Shown in pieces: positions 47,441 to 62,924 of a stretch of 64,000 bases of DNA. The position numbers were made by a program, and so were the translations under genes. The notes beneath the pieces were generated by a model, which was not told the DNA's origin, made no database searches, and saw only the letters and a list, made by a program, of their open reading frames with translations. The stretch comes from Achatina immaculata (Eukaryota; Mollusca; Gastropoda; Stylommatophora; Achatinidae), in NCBI GenBank assembly GCA_009760885.1, contig CM019701.1, positions 11,119,963 through 11,183,962 on the forward strand, read 5' to 3'. The stretch's first letter is position 1; every line of letters begins with the position of its first letter.

Positions 47441-47692
47441 TGGGGGAACCGGCTAGCTTAGTGGTTAGAGTACTCGTCTAGCAACCGAATGGCCAAGGGT
47501 TCGAATCCCCAGCTGCAAGGGATTTTTTTCTGACCCTTACGGCCTCGAGGCCGACCCAGCCTTGTAAAATGGGTACCTGAGAAAATCTGGGAAGGAAAGG
47601 CAGCGAGGAAGGAACTGGCCACCCTATCTCATACACTGATGGCCCAGCATTCATCCCTTACGGCGTTTGCTGTGGGACTATCTTTACTTTTT
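47441..47692 (+). mobile_element. tRNA-derived SINE with A and B boxes
   Basis: The head has an A box TAGCTTAGTGG (47454-47464) and a B box GGTTCGAATCC (498-508 within 47 kb), spaced as in a tRNA gene. The body and an ACTTTTTA end follow. Flanks ACGTTAGT and ACGCTAGT suggest a decayed target-site duplication. SINEs are transcribed by RNA polymerase III and mobilised by LINE proteins. Confidence 0.8.
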
Positions 47693-47805
47693 AACGCTAG
47701 TAAAATCAGGGGAGATAAGCGTGGTTTAGGAACATCAGGCCAGTAGTCAGTTTTACATCAGGAGACGCTGACAGCTTTCTGGTCTGAACGAGAAGAAATG
47801 AAAGT

Positions 47806-47916
47806 CCTTTTCTCTTTCTCTCTCTCTCTCTTTCTCTCTCTCGTGCTCTCTCTATTTCTCTCTCTTTCTCTTTTTTTTCTCTATCTCTCTCTCTTTCTTT
47901 CTCTCTCTCTCTTTCT
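47806..47916. repeat. (TC)n microsatellite
   Basis: CT/TTTC tract directly upstream of the CR1-like LINE; a similar tract follows the LINE at 49440-49578. Confidence 0.9.
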
Positions 47917-49435
47917 CATTCCTGCCACACAGCTCTCACAAAAATGACAGAATATTGGTTATCTAATATAAACAATGACAAATTATGTGGTGCTGTCTTT
48001 GTTGACTTTAAAAAAAAAGCATTTAACATGATTGAAATCCTAGTTAGAAAGCTTGAGACTTATAGATTACACCCTGACTTGACAACATTTATTACATCTT
48101 TTCTTTCCAACAGACAGCAGGTAATTTGCCTAAAAAATTCTAAGTCAAATTCATCTGTGGTTGATAGTGGCATTCCACAAAAATCTATTCTTGGTCCTCT
48201 TCTGTTTACCATCTACATCAATGATCTTCCACTTCATCTCAAAAAATCATCTTGTGACCTTTTTGCTGATGACTGCACAGTTTACACTAGTGACAATGAC
48301 TGTATTAACCTTGAGTCAACTCTTCAAATTGAAATAAACAGTCTAATTAACTGGAACAACAACAACAGAATGCTCATAAACACCAGCAAAACAAAATCCA
48401 TGCTCATTACACCAAGACAGAAATTAACAAATTCATCAACAGCAACACTACAGCTCCATGCTGGAACTTCACAGATAGAGAATGTTAGTGAACATAAAAC
48501 TCTAGGTCTCATGATTGACCACCACCTCAGCTGGAATCATCATGTAGACAATTTAACCAAACTCACTGCACAAAAAGTTTACCAATTTACTAAAATGAAA
48601 CATTTTCTTGACATAGACACCAGAAAAATATACTACATATCACAGATACAAACACACTTGGAGTACTGCTCCACAATCTGGGATGGTTGTTCCATGTCAA
48701 ACATGAAAAGACTTTACTCACTTCAAAAACGGGCAGTAAAGCTTACAGATGACAAACATGCAGCACGTATTACGAATAAGGACAAACATCTTGATATTCT
48801 ACACCTCAAGAAGATATTTATTTTCAACAAGGCCAAGGTAATTCATAAAATTATATCGCACAATGCTCCACCCTATCTGTGGTCGTTGTTTAAATCCAAC
48901 CCAAAACACAGTCAACGCTTAAGCAACTGTATTCTCCCAAAACCAAGGCTTGACATCTTTAAAAAAAGCTTCTCTTACTCAGCTGCCCACCTTTGGAATA
49001 CCCTATAAATTCATGTAAAACTTATAAGCAATATTCGTTCTTATAACTTTAAACTTTGTCAACATCTGTTTGATATGGACTATATGCCTCCCTAAGCATA
49101 GTCTAAAGCAGTTTTAAAGTATGGCGTGATCGTTGTAATTGTTTTGTTTTAAAACTGCTTTTCTATAAATTTGTTAGTTTTGAATGAATGTAAGAATGCA
49201 AGTTTATTTCATGTTGTTGCATAAATCAGAGTGTAGAGTGTATGGACAAGAGATAAGTTTATTATTTATTTATGTAATCATTTAATTGTGTCTTCATGAT
49301 TATTATGCTCATTAACAAATGGTGAATGACTGTGACTGAGTGAAAGCTGTATGAAGAAGGGCAGAATGTCAGACGGGCCTGCGTGCCCAATTCTTAACCC
49401 TTTGAAAATAAAGTGTGTTCATTTATTCGTTTGTT
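47917..49435 (+). mobile_element. CR1/Jockey-like LINE, 3' two-fifths
   Basis: Begins HSCHTALTKMTEYWLSNINN, continues AVFVDFKKKAFNMI, GIPQKSILGPLLFTIYINDL and CDLFADDCTVYTSD, and ends HSQRLSNCILPKPRLDIFKK. The frame is open to TAA at 49006-49008. Compared with family sequence the DFxKAFD motif is altered to KKKAFN. The 3' UTR ends AACCCTTTGAAAATAAAG and a TTCATTTATTCG tail. It is 5'-truncated in the RT. A fragment of the same family is nested at 18758-19272. Confidence 0.85.
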
Positions 49436-49439
49436 CTCC

Positions 49440-49460
49440 GTCTGTCTTTCTCTCTCTCTT

Positions 49461-49491
<31 letters not shown>

Positions 49492-49578
49492 CTCTTTCAC
49501 TCTCCCTCTCTTTTTCTCTCTCTTTCGCTCTCTCTCTTTCTCTCTCTCTTTCTTTCTCTCTCTCTTTCTTTCCTCTCT
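49440..49578. repeat. (CT)n microsatellite
   Basis: Pyrimidine tract between two copies of the same LINE 3' terminus. Confidence 0.9.
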
Positions 49579-49581
49579 CCA

Positions 49582-49668
49582 GAATGTCAGACGGGCCTGC
49601 GTGCCCAATTCTTAACCCTTTTGAAATAAAGATCAATCAATCAATCAATCAGTCAATCAATCAATCTC
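49582..49668 (+). mobile_element. Second copy of the CR1-like LINE 3' terminus
   Basis: AGAATGTCAGACGGGCCTGC and the following bases to AATAAAG repeat the end of the preceding LINE, but with an (ATCA)n tail, so this is a separate extremely truncated insertion or a duplication. Confidence 0.7.
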
Positions 49669-49929
49669 TCTCTGTGTTATTGCTTTGATGTATTATAGTT
49701 TCTATACAAATAACATAAATACCTACTACAATGTTTGACCTGTTGAGGTCAGTGTTAAATAAATGTTTATGACTTGCAAGCTGAACATGATAACCTTGCC
49801 TGTTGTCTGTGACATTACGAGATAAATGACCTGATAGGAAAGTGTGGAACTTAACAAAGTTACATTAGCCATTATTGTTCACTGTTGCAAAATTTCCATA
49901 CTGAAATTATTGTTCTTGGATCTTATTTA

Positions 49930-50312
49930 TATCTAACTTACTTTACTGTTCGTGTTCTTCTCTTACTGTTCTTATATCAGAGCTTAAGTGTTCTTCTCTT
50001 ACTGTTCTTATATCAGAGCTTAAGTGTTCTTCTCTTACTGTTCTTGTATCAGAGCTTAAGTGTCATCTCTCATTGTTTTTATGTCAGAGCTTAAGTGTTC
50101 TTCTCTTACTGTTCTTATATCAGAGCTTAAGTGTTATTCTCTTACAGTTCTTATATCAGAGCTTAAGTGTTCTTCTCTTACTGTTCTTATATCAGAGCTT
50201 AAGTGTTCTTCTCTTACTGTTCTTATATCAGAGCTTAAGTGTTATTCTCTTACAGTTCTTATATCAAAGCTTAAGTGTTCTTCTCTTACTGTTCTTATAG
50301 CAGAGCCTGTGT
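49930..50312. repeat. 36-bp minisatellite
   Basis: About ten copies with core gttcttatatcagagcttaa. The 50320-50805 stretch after it is unassigned. Confidence 0.95.
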
Positions 50313-50805
50313 GTTCGCTACCACTTCAACATTTCTTCTAACGCACTCCGTGTTAGCAATAATAAGCTGTAAGGCTTTCATGTTCATCTGAAGAACACAC
50401 ACGGTCCTCCATCTGTCCAGCTCGGCTTTTAGTGTTCTCCTTCGACAATGATAATGCGTTTCTTTCTGCCATTAGACTCCAACATGCTAAACCAGGGCAC
50501 CGAGACCAGATACTGCTCCTAGTGATGTATTTGAGAGAAGTTTTCATTAACTTCTGTGGAAGTTCTCAAGTTCTTGTAGGATGTTTGTTCTTCATCTCCT
50601 GGGATAACGCTGGCTCCCTTTACCAATCAAAATATTGTTTAGATTCTGATCGTCCTACAAGTGGTAATTTCAACTGGCCTGGTTGCACGTGGCAAGATCT
50701 GATCTGAGATTTAAAAAAAAAAGATTTCTAGGCTCCGTTTAAGCTTTCGCCTTGGCCGTTCCACCTCGAAAACCTGCTCAATTCTACCTGAAATCTGGAA
50801 AATTT

Positions 50806-52122
50806 CAAGGTCCGACACTTAAGTAATGAGACTGATTTTGTTATATCCAAGACAACAATGTCATCTATGGAGCAAAGCATGGAATTCAAAGAGGCAACCT
50901 TCATCTATGATCTGGCAACTTTTCATCGCCTCCCAATAAGCAGACGACAAACAAGCCGCCATTTTTGTTGACCTAGTTAGAGGTGCATTATCATGTAATC
51001 AGCATAGAGCAAAAAACTAACAATAACTTCTTTTTAAAACTAGGAAAAAGTATCATCGAGACAGTTGAATTGATGCGACAGGTTTATGAGGATAATTGTC
51101 TATCTCGTGCACAGATATTCAGGTGATATTCATGATTCAAAAGTGGTGTGGAAACGATTACAAATGCAACTGGACATGGACGCCAAATTTCTGTTCGTAA
51201 TGAGGAACTCATTGCAAAAATCGGAGAACGGATACAAGAAGATCGTTGTTTGACTGTGAATTTGATAACAGATGAATTTGGTGTTAACCGAGAAACCACT
51301 TGTAAAATTTTAATGGAAGATTTGGGCAAGATAAAAGCTGCTTGCCGGTTTGTACCACATGCCCTGTCTGATGACCAAAAACATCAACGTGTTGAGTACG
51401 CAAAAGACATCATCAAAACGTGTCGGAGAAATAAACATTTCCTAAATGTGATTGTTGCAGAGGATGAAAGATGGATTTTCCACTATGATCCCACTAGTAA
51501 ACGCGAAAGTGTTAAGTGGAAGTCATCATCATCACCAAAAGGCAAAAAAGTTCTTTAAAAGTCGAAAATGAAGACAAGGTTGATGTCCTTCTATGACAAT
51601 AAAGGAGTTATTCACAAAGAATTTATTCCAGAGGGACAGACTGTCACTGCCAAAGTTTATTTAAGTATTTTGTAACGCCTATTGAAAAGGATTCTCCGAT
51701 TCCGACCCAAGTATTCCTAAATGTGACCTGGCAGTTTTTTTCCTTCTTCATGATAATGCACCGGCTCACTGGGTGGTAGTTGTACAGGAATTTTTGGCCC
51801 AAAAACAAGTGTGTGTTCTCAACCATCCAACCTATTCCAAAGATTTGTTTCCCTGCGATTATTTTCTATTCTCAAAATTAAAATTACCATTGAAAGGACG
51901 CTTCTTTGACGATACTGATGACATCCAAAAGGCCGTACTAACGAGTTTAAGGGCCATAACAACAGAAGAACTGCAGAGGTCGTTTCAATGTTTGTTAGAT
52001 CTTGCCACTCGCTATATCAATGCACAAGGGGCTTACTTTGAATAAAATACAGGCTATATCTTCAACCATTGTTTGTTTTACTTTTTATGGAATTAGTCTC
52101 ATTACTTAATTGTCAGACATTG
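50806..52122 (+). mobile_element. Mariner transposon with matching terminal inverted repeats
   Basis: A 1317-bp element. The left end CCGACACTTAAGTAATGAGA and the inverted right end agree at 21 of 23 positions (50811-50833 against 52095-52117), extending outward to about 28 bp. TA follows the right end; the matching left dinucleotide is TT, so the target-site duplication is only half preserved. Length and gene content match Tc1/mariner elements. Confidence 0.9.
51030..52045 (+). pseudogene. Mariner transposase, DD34D type, inactivated
   Basis: The N-terminal helix-turn-helix region (LGKSIIETVELMRQVYEDNC, LSRAQIF) is frameshifted near 51120. The frame 51148-51558 gives AEDERWIFHYDP with the first catalytic Asp, then a stop replaces the normal read-through into GVIHKEFIPEGQTV. 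The last part gives HDNAPAH and HPTYSKDLFPCDYFLF. There are 34 residues between the second and third catalytic Asp, diagnostic of mariner. Stops at 51556 and 51673 and frameshifts mean no active enzyme. Confidence 0.9.
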
Positions 52123-52164
52123 TATATCAAAATTTCTCAGATATGGCCTTGTAGTTTCTTGATC

Positions 52165-52930
52165 TGTGTTAACATTTCGTGCTTTTGATTAACCAGATTA
52201 CTGCATCATGTGAAACAACTGAAACATTCTTTTTTGGTTAACTAGATAACAGCATGTGGAACAACTGAAACATTCTTTTTTGGTTAAGTAGATAACAGCA
52301 TGTGAAACAACTGAAACATTCTTTTTTGGTTAACTAGATAACAGCATGTGGAACAACTGAAACATTCTTTTTTGGTTAACTAGATAACAGCATGTGGAAC
52401 AACTGAAACATTCTTTTTTGGTTAACTAGATAACAGCATGTGGAACAACTGAAACATTCTTTTTTGGTTAAGTAGATAACAGCATGTGAAACAACTGAAA
52501 CATTCTTTTTTGGTTAACTAGATAACAGCATGTAGAACAACTGAAACATTCTTTTTTGGTTAACTAGATAACAGCATGTAGAACAACTGAAACATTCTTT
52601 TTTGGTTAACTAGATAACAGCATGTAGAACAACTGAAACATTCTTTTTTGGTTAACTAGATAACAGCATGTAGAACAACTGAAACATTCTTTTTTGGTTA
52701 ACTAGATAACGGCATGTGAAACAACTGAAACATTCTTTTTTGATTAACTAGATAACAGCATGTGAAACAACTGAAACATTCTTTTTTGATTAACTAGATT
52801 ACTGCAGCATGTGAAACAATTGAAACATTCTCTTTTGATTAACCAGATTACTGCAGCATGTGGAACAGTTGAAACATTCTCTTGTGATTAACCAGATTAC
52901 TGCAGCATGTGGAACAGTTGAAACATTCAG
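52165..52930. repeat. 46-bp minisatellite
   Basis: About 16 copies with core actagataacagcatgtgga. It starts about 45 bp beyond the mariner right end. Confidence 0.95.
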
Positions 52931-53184
52931 CCTTGACACTTCGTGTGAACTTTTTATATAGACACGTGAAATGATAGCAAAACAATTATTCACCTTTTCA
53001 CCTTTTACAGTTCATTTTACAGTATAAACTTCAACATAATGGAAAAATACATATAATGGAAGGGGCCAAATATTTCACTAAATTAACCATATTGTAACAT
53101 ATACCCATAGATTTAAAATGGTTCTTTGTAAACAAGACGTATTTGATTATAAACACATTTGGCTGGTGTGACACATTAGACCGA

Positions 53185-53850
53185 CATATGTAAAGTCAAG
53201 TAGACATCGGCTAACTGTGATGTAAAGTCACGTAGACATCGGTTAACTGTGATGTAAAGTAATGTAGACATCGGTTAACTCTGATGAAAAATTGTATAGA
53301 CATCGGCTAACTGTGATGTAAAGTTGTGTAGACATCAGTTAACTATGATGTAAAGTTGTGTAGACATCAACTAACTGTGATGTAAAGTTTTGTAGACATG
53401 GATTACCTGTGATGTAAAGTCATGTTGACATCAGCTAACTGTGATGTAAAGTCATGTAGACATCAGCTAACTGTGATGTAAAATCATATAGACATCAGTT
53501 AACTGTGATGTAAAGTTGTGTAGACATTAGCTAACTGTGATGTAAGATTGTGCAGATATCAGCTAACTGTGATGTAAAGTCATGTAGACATCAACTAACA
53601 GTGATTTAAACTCATGTAGACATCATCTAACTCTGATGTAAAGTCATGTAGACATCAGGTAATTGTGGTGTAAAGTCATGTAGACATTAGCTAACTGTGA
53701 TGTAAAGTCATGTAGATATCAACTAACTGTGATGTAAAGTCAAGTAGGCATCAGCTAACTGTGACGTAAAGTCAAGTAGGCATCAGCTAACTGTGAATGT
53801 AAAATTGTGTAGACATCAGCTAACTGTGACGTAAAGTCAGGTAGACATTA
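53185..53850. repeat. 32-bp minisatellite, diverged
   Basis: About 20 copies with core catcagctaactgtgatgta; divergence between units is high, suggesting an old array. Confidence 0.9.
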
Positions 53851-53894
53851 AAACATCCTGGGGAAAGCTTTTGTTAGCTCATCCTATTGAACGG

Positions 53895-54114
53895 TTAAGT
53901 AGGCACAAAATATCACCATGATATAATGTTACATGGGTAATATATCACCGTGATATAATGTTACATGGGTAATATATCACCATGATATAATGTTACATGG
54001 GTAATATATCACCGTGATATAATGTTACATGGGTAATATATCACCGTGATATAATGTTACATGGGTATTATATTACAATGGTATACGGTTACCTAGGTAT
54101 TATATCATAATGAA
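53895..54114. repeat. 32-bp minisatellite, left part
   Basis: About seven copies with core tatcaccatgatataatgtt; it continues at 54650 after an insertion. Confidence 0.9.
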
Positions 54115-54420
54115 CTAATAATGATCGAGCTTACGGTCCCGTAAGAAACAAGAACAGAGGAGCAACATCTATTCAAATGTGAGAAGTACAATGATCTGGT
54201 CAAGCAACTGAGGCAGGGGGCAGGAATCAGGGCAAAAGTGATAGCTGTAGAAGTGGGAGCAAGAGGATTCGTAGCAACATCAGCATAAGACCTATGTAAG
54301 CAACTGGGCATAAAGGGACAAGCAAGAGCAAGGGCATTGAAAAGCATTTCAGAAACAGCAGAAAAGGCTTCATGCTGGCTGTGGAGTATGCGAAACAAGC
54401 ATTGGGAACATAAATAATTT
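54115..54420 (+). mobile_element. Non-LTR retrotransposon C-terminal fragment
   Basis: Reads KYNDLVKQLRQGAGIRAKVI, AVEVGARGFVATSA and, after a stop, LCKQLGIKGQARARALKSIS and AEKASCWLWSMR. The K-Y-x-x-L and VEVGxRGF motifs occur at the C-terminus of some non-LTR elements with a restriction-like endonuclease (R2/NeSL-like). The clade assignment is tentative. Confidence 0.5.
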
Positions 54421-54429
54421 CGTTTGTCA

Positions 54430-54648
54430 CAGCCAATACCAGTTCTCCGTAGCTAAATCGCTAGTCAAAGTGTAGTGCCAACTGGAAGATCATGGGTTCA
54501 ATCCCGGGACAAAAAAAGCAACAACTCACAAGGCCCACCCCCCTTAGAGTGTCAGGAGATTAATAGGGTCGAAACAGTTGTCTGAGACGGGGGGTCTGAA
54601 GGAGTTTGTTGTTGTTCTGCTCTCTACAGCAGAGAGTTTCCTGCATAT
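54430..54648 (+). mobile_element. tRNA-like SINE
   Basis: A-box-like TAGCTAAATCG (54450-54460) and B-box GGTTCAATCC (54495-54504), then a body with a TGTTGTTGTT run and a short hairpin (CTCTCTACAGCAGAGAG). The wide box spacing suggests an origin from a long-variable-arm tRNA or decay. Confidence 0.55.
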
Positions 54649-54649
54649 A

Positions 54650-55490
54650 TATGTATTATATCACCATGATATAATGTTATATAAGTATTATATCACCATG
54701 ATATAATGTCATATAAGTATTATATCACCATGGTGTAATGTTACATAGGTATATCAACTTGATGTAATGTTATGTAGGTATTAGATAACAGTAATGTAGC
54801 GTTATTTAGGTATTAGGTCACCAAGATGCAATGTTATGTATGTATTAGATCACTATGATATAAGGTTACATAGGTATTATTTCATCATGCTATAAGGTTA
54901 CTTAGGTAATATATCACCATGATATAACGTTACATAGTTGTTATATCATCATACTATAAGGTTAAGTAGGTATTATATCACCATGATATAAGTTTATGTA
55001 GGTATTATATCACCTTGATATAAGGTTATGTAGGTATTATATCACCATGACGTAAGGTTACATAGGTATTAGATCACTATGATATAAGATTACTTAGCTA
55101 TTTTATCATCAAAATATAAGGTTGTGTGGTATAATATCACCATGAAGTAGGGTTATGTAGGTATTATATCCCCATGATATAAGTTATGTAGTATTATATG
55201 ACCATGATATAAGGTTATGTAGGTATCATATCACCACGATTTAAGGTTACATAGCTATTAGTTCACTATGATATAAGATTGCATAGCTGTTATATTACTA
55301 CAATGTAAAATTGTGTAAGTAATATATCACCATTATGTAAGGTTATGTAGGTATTAGATCGCCATGATATAAGATTACATAGCTATTATATCACAATGAT
55401 GTAAGGTTACATCGGTATTAGATCAACATGATGTAAGGTTATGTAAGCATTGGATCAGCAAAATCCAAGATTATGTAAGCACTTAATTCT
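54650..55490. repeat. 32-bp minisatellite, right part, diverged
   Basis: About 26 diverged copies of the same family as 53895-54114. Units are more divergent than on the left side. Confidence 0.85.
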
Positions 55491-56630
55491 TTTATATCCT
55501 GCATAAATTCAAGTTCTGTACATCATAGTTTATCCATTCTGTTTCATGAATACTACTATTTCTTCTTTACTGGTCTGCTGGTGTGAAAGTTATTTTATTA
55601 AAAGATTTTTTTGTACAGGAAATTGTGAATACATACTTTTTACTAAATGTAATAAAGTCTGCGGGTGGACTGCTTGTCCAACAAACCAGCAACACGTGAT
55701 AGGTAAGGGTTGCGACAGGTTTCTGGAAACAACAGAAAAACTAGACCAGAAAAACATTTAATACATGGAAGAACTTGAGCATAAAGTAACAAATCACAAA
55801 CATAAATATTTATCCAGGACAAGAAAACGGAACAATAAAACACGCCAAAGTAGAACTCTAAATTGCTGGAAGAATAATTAAGACAACCAATGTAAATATA
55901 GCAAACCAACAGGAACATAATATGAAAGATACGTGTCGATCGCAGCCAAGGACAATCAAGGACATATATACTCGAACTATATAAAGCTGAATATATACTA
56001 CTTTAGACCATTATTCAATGTTCATGTATATTTTTGTGTTCTTTATTGATTTTATGCAATGGTTTTGTATGTACATCACGGGGAAAGGTTCTACATTTCA
56101 GCCAAATGACTTCTTCAAAGAAAAGATCCGCAGATATTATCTGTGCTGTTACCTTACAAAGAAAGTTGTACCACACGAGTAAACTGTAACTGAGGTCCAC
56201 TTCTAGGTTTTCGTTCTCCGCAAGGCTGGTGTATGTTTTGCTCATTTGCATAAATAATGCTTGGCTGTGCGGCCACTGTCGTGATTTATGGCATGTCAGT
56301 GTTGTTAACTGGCTTTCATAACACTCTTGTACAGTGTGCAGCAGACCGTGTCATTTGTTACAGAGAATGTTCATGTTGCAAGCTGCCCGAAGCATGCACA
56401 GCTTCTGCGGACTCCACTCAAAGTGAAACTAAAAAATTGATTCCACGCTACCTGATCCTGTTTTTTATGGGACGGTTTCGCTTGGCTGGTGATGAGATAT
56501 CAGTTTACAAATCACATCTTCACACTTGATCTCTCATCTGCAGACCGGGCATCCATGATTATGTTTAGACAAGATGTGCTTGAAATTCTGCCAGTGTCAA
56601 GCCACCTGGGAAGGAGGAAGCGTTATTCCT
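55490..56630. other. Unassigned stretch
   Basis: An open plus frame at 56257-56529 contains several Cys (VICYRECSCCKLPEACTAS) but has no splice, family or homology signal I can support. Confidence 0.35.
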
Positions 56631-56631
56631 A

Positions 56632-56715
56632 GAACTCAGCTAGGCACTGGGAGAATTCAGCTAGGCACTGGGAGAATTCAGCTAGGCACTGGGAGAATTC
56701 AGCTAGGCACCAGGA
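56632..56715. repeat. 21-bp minisatellite
   Basis: Four copies with core ctaggcactgggagaattca. Confidence 0.9.
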
Positions 56716-56924
56716 TGTCACGTGACAAACTGTTACAAATTATCACCTCTGTTATCTTGTACAGTCCGCAGGCTAGTTTGACATGCCCTGCAGACGCCAG
56801 CTTGTGTTACTTGGTTTTCCTTTGTTTTCATTATCACGTTCTTTCCATTTCTTACACTTTCCTTTCATATGCCACTTAGTCAGTACCTTCACATGTTTCA
56901 TAACAAGATGTGCGTCATTTTTCT

Positions 56925-57265
56925 CCCTTATTTCCAGGGATGGTCAACTTTTTCTCCCATATGTTCCAGGGATGGTCAACTTTTTCTCCCATATTTTCCA
57001 GGGATGGTCAACTTTTTATCCCATATTTTCCAGGGATGGTGAACTTTTTCTCCCGTATTTTCCAGGGATGGTCAACTTTTTACCCCATATTTTCCCTGGA
57101 TGATCAACTTTTTCTCCCTTATTTCCAGGGATGGTCAACTTTTTCTCCATTATTTCCATGGATGGTCAACTTTTTCTCCCTTATTTCCAGGGATGGTCAA
57201 CTTTTTCTCCCGTATTTTCCAGGGATGGTCAACTTTTTCTCCCATATTTTCCAGGGATGGTCAGT
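56925..57265. repeat. 31/32-bp minisatellite
   Basis: About 11 copies with core ccagggatggtcaacttttt. Confidence 0.95.
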
Positions 57266-57369
57266 TTTTTTAACTTTCCTCTTCTTGTGCCATGTTTTGG
57301 TCGTCTTTTCCGGGACCTAAGACCCTGTCTACCTCTCCTTTTCTATATTTTGAATGTGTAATTTTCTGT

Positions 57370-58290
57370 GTATATAATATGGCAACTGAAATATACTCGT
57401 ATATCAATAAGGAGAAACTGGAAGTAATGGAGAAGTTTAAATATCTTGTATCATTACTAACTATCAATGGAGATACAATGCGCGCTTCAGAAGTTAAAAC
57501 ACCCAAACAAGCTGTGGAGAGGAACAGACAGAACTACAAAAATAAGATTTTTAAAGGGCATGCATCTTTCCCATGGCAACATATGCCGGTGAGACCTGGA
57601 CACTTAACTAAACAGCTGAGAAACACATAAATGCCTTTTAATGTATATGCTACAGAAGAGTTCTAAAATATCTTATCTTGTATCTTATATCCTTCCCGTG
57701 CCGTTCAACGTCACATAGGGCTCGCAAGGTAGTTCACCAATTTTTTCTGTCTTCGGCAACCTCCTCAAGGCATTTTATGCCTGTTAATTTGGCCTCTCTT
57801 AACAGTGTCCTCTTAAGAGTTTCACGTGGTCTGCCTCTTTTTCTTTGGCCTGTTTTGTTCCATTTTATAGCTTGTTTTGGGATTCTATGACTGTTTCTTC
57901 TCATCACGTGACCAACATATGTCCATCTCCTTGAAAGATATCGTTACGGAAACTCTGAAATATAATGGGCACAAGAAAAAGCAAGTATATCCCCATACTA
58001 CAAGAAGTTCATATTGAGGAAGGTTGACTAGTAAAGAAGAATAAACAGGGAAAACTGAAGTATTTCAGACATATTAAACGTCATAAGAGTTTGGAGAAGA
58101 CAGTCTTGGGAGAATACATAAGTGAAAAAAAAAAAAAAGAGAGGAAGTGCAAGGTGGAGATGGCTGCAAGACATCGTTGATGTTCCGTGAATGGATGTAT
58201 CAGCAGCAGGGCATCTTGCTCACAACCGATAGGCCTTCAAGAGAATTGTCAGGGAGGCAAAGTTCCGCAAGGGACAAGCTAATGAATGAA
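57370..58290 (+). mobile_element. RTE-type LINE fragment interrupted by an opposite-strand LINE
   Basis: The plus strand 57370-57680 reads YSYINKEKLEVMEKFKYLVS and later CICYRRVLKYLI, the thumb/C-terminal part. Homology resumes at 57945 and runs into the tail also seen at 2530 (KLQDIVD/WEAKFRKG region), ending (GAAT)n at 58280-58290. Confidence 0.7.
57681..57944 (-). mobile_element. LINE C-terminal tail, inserted antisense
   Basis: The minus strand reads RRWTYVGHVMRRNSHRIPKQ, AIKWNKTGQRKRGRPRETLK and CLEEVAEDRKNW, then one stop, then LRALCDVERHGKD and a (ATAAG)n-like tail at the left edge. Relatives: 14740-15440 (minus) and 3355-3645. Confidence 0.8.
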
Positions 58291-58294
58291 TGAC

Positions 58295-58667
58295 TCTTCT
58301 CGGGTGCCTTCCCCCTATCTTACTGCTGCTGTCTGATAAAGACGGAAACCGAAATATCACACGCGTGACCTTTTCGTTTGTTGACTCTCTTCTTATAGTG
58401 TTCTGGCTGATATTTTTCAACAGTTTTAGCGTATTGACAGTGTGTCACCGTATATTTACACAAGATTTCGCTTGGATGACATCAAGCTACTGAGCACATG
58501 TTTCATGGCTCCATCGAACATTTGAAATAGCTAACCACAGACAAGTTACAACAAACCAGTCCTGACTGTAAGGTCACAAAAATACATCAAACGTGTAACA
58601 GTGAGATAATATTTTCCATGTTACAGATTTTCAACCCTACAGCCATGTTGCGCTATACACAAACAGT
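58295..58667. other. Unassigned stretch
   Basis: Mixed-composition DNA between the LINE and the 1.78 kb duplication; nothing recognised. Confidence 0.4.
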
Positions 58668-62220
<3,553 letters not shown>

Positions 62221-62225
62221 AATAA

Positions 62226-62920
62226 ATTGTTAAAATCAGAAAAAAAAAATTGAAGAAATAAGCAATGAAGAAGAAGAAGAAGAAGAAGAAGAAAGGAAAA
62301 TATTGGTTAGTGGACGAGAAAAGGAATTAGGAGAGGACATAAAAGAAAAACGACACTGAAGACAGCAAACAAACAAAGAAAATAAAAGCGAGCGATAGAA
62401 GGATACAAGCAGGGACAGTACTAAACTGGACACATACCAAAGAAACACTTCTATACAAGCAAACAAGACAGACAAAGCCTCGTATGTTATTTTAAGGACA
62501 GAAAAGATATGAGAGAAAGGTGATGAGAGAAGAATCTAGAAGAATTGTAAAGGAAAAACAGCGGATCTATTCATACTAAAAAGAAAAAAAAATCTTTATA
62601 GAAGGTGGTCGAGTACATTCACGCGGAGGAATATCCAGAAGAAGGAACTTCTTTCTTATAAAGACACAGTGACCAATCAACAAAGACACACACAGAACGT
62701 TGTACAAGGTAAAAAAAAGCAGGCTGTATATGGGGGGGGGGGGGGGGGGGAAGCGGGATTTAAGAACAAGCATTACATGAAATCTGATCCGTTATAATTT
62801 GCCGAGGAGAAATGTTCACTATGTAGAGCAGTTTGAAAGTACAGGGTCATCATCATCTTGTGCGTCTCCACAAGTATGCGGACTGCAGTGATTATTCACT
62901 TTGCTGCTTTTTTAGCTTTA
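62226..62920. other. Purine-rich unassigned stretch with (GAA)n and (G)n
   Basis: GAA repeats at 62268-62293 and an uninterrupted run of about 20 G near 62731-62750. No gene recognised. Confidence 0.6.
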
Positions 62921-62924
62921 ATAG

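Noticed and set aside
56257..56529. 90-residue plus-strand frame with several cysteines
   Set aside because: No domain, splice or neighbour evidence; length is within chance expectation.
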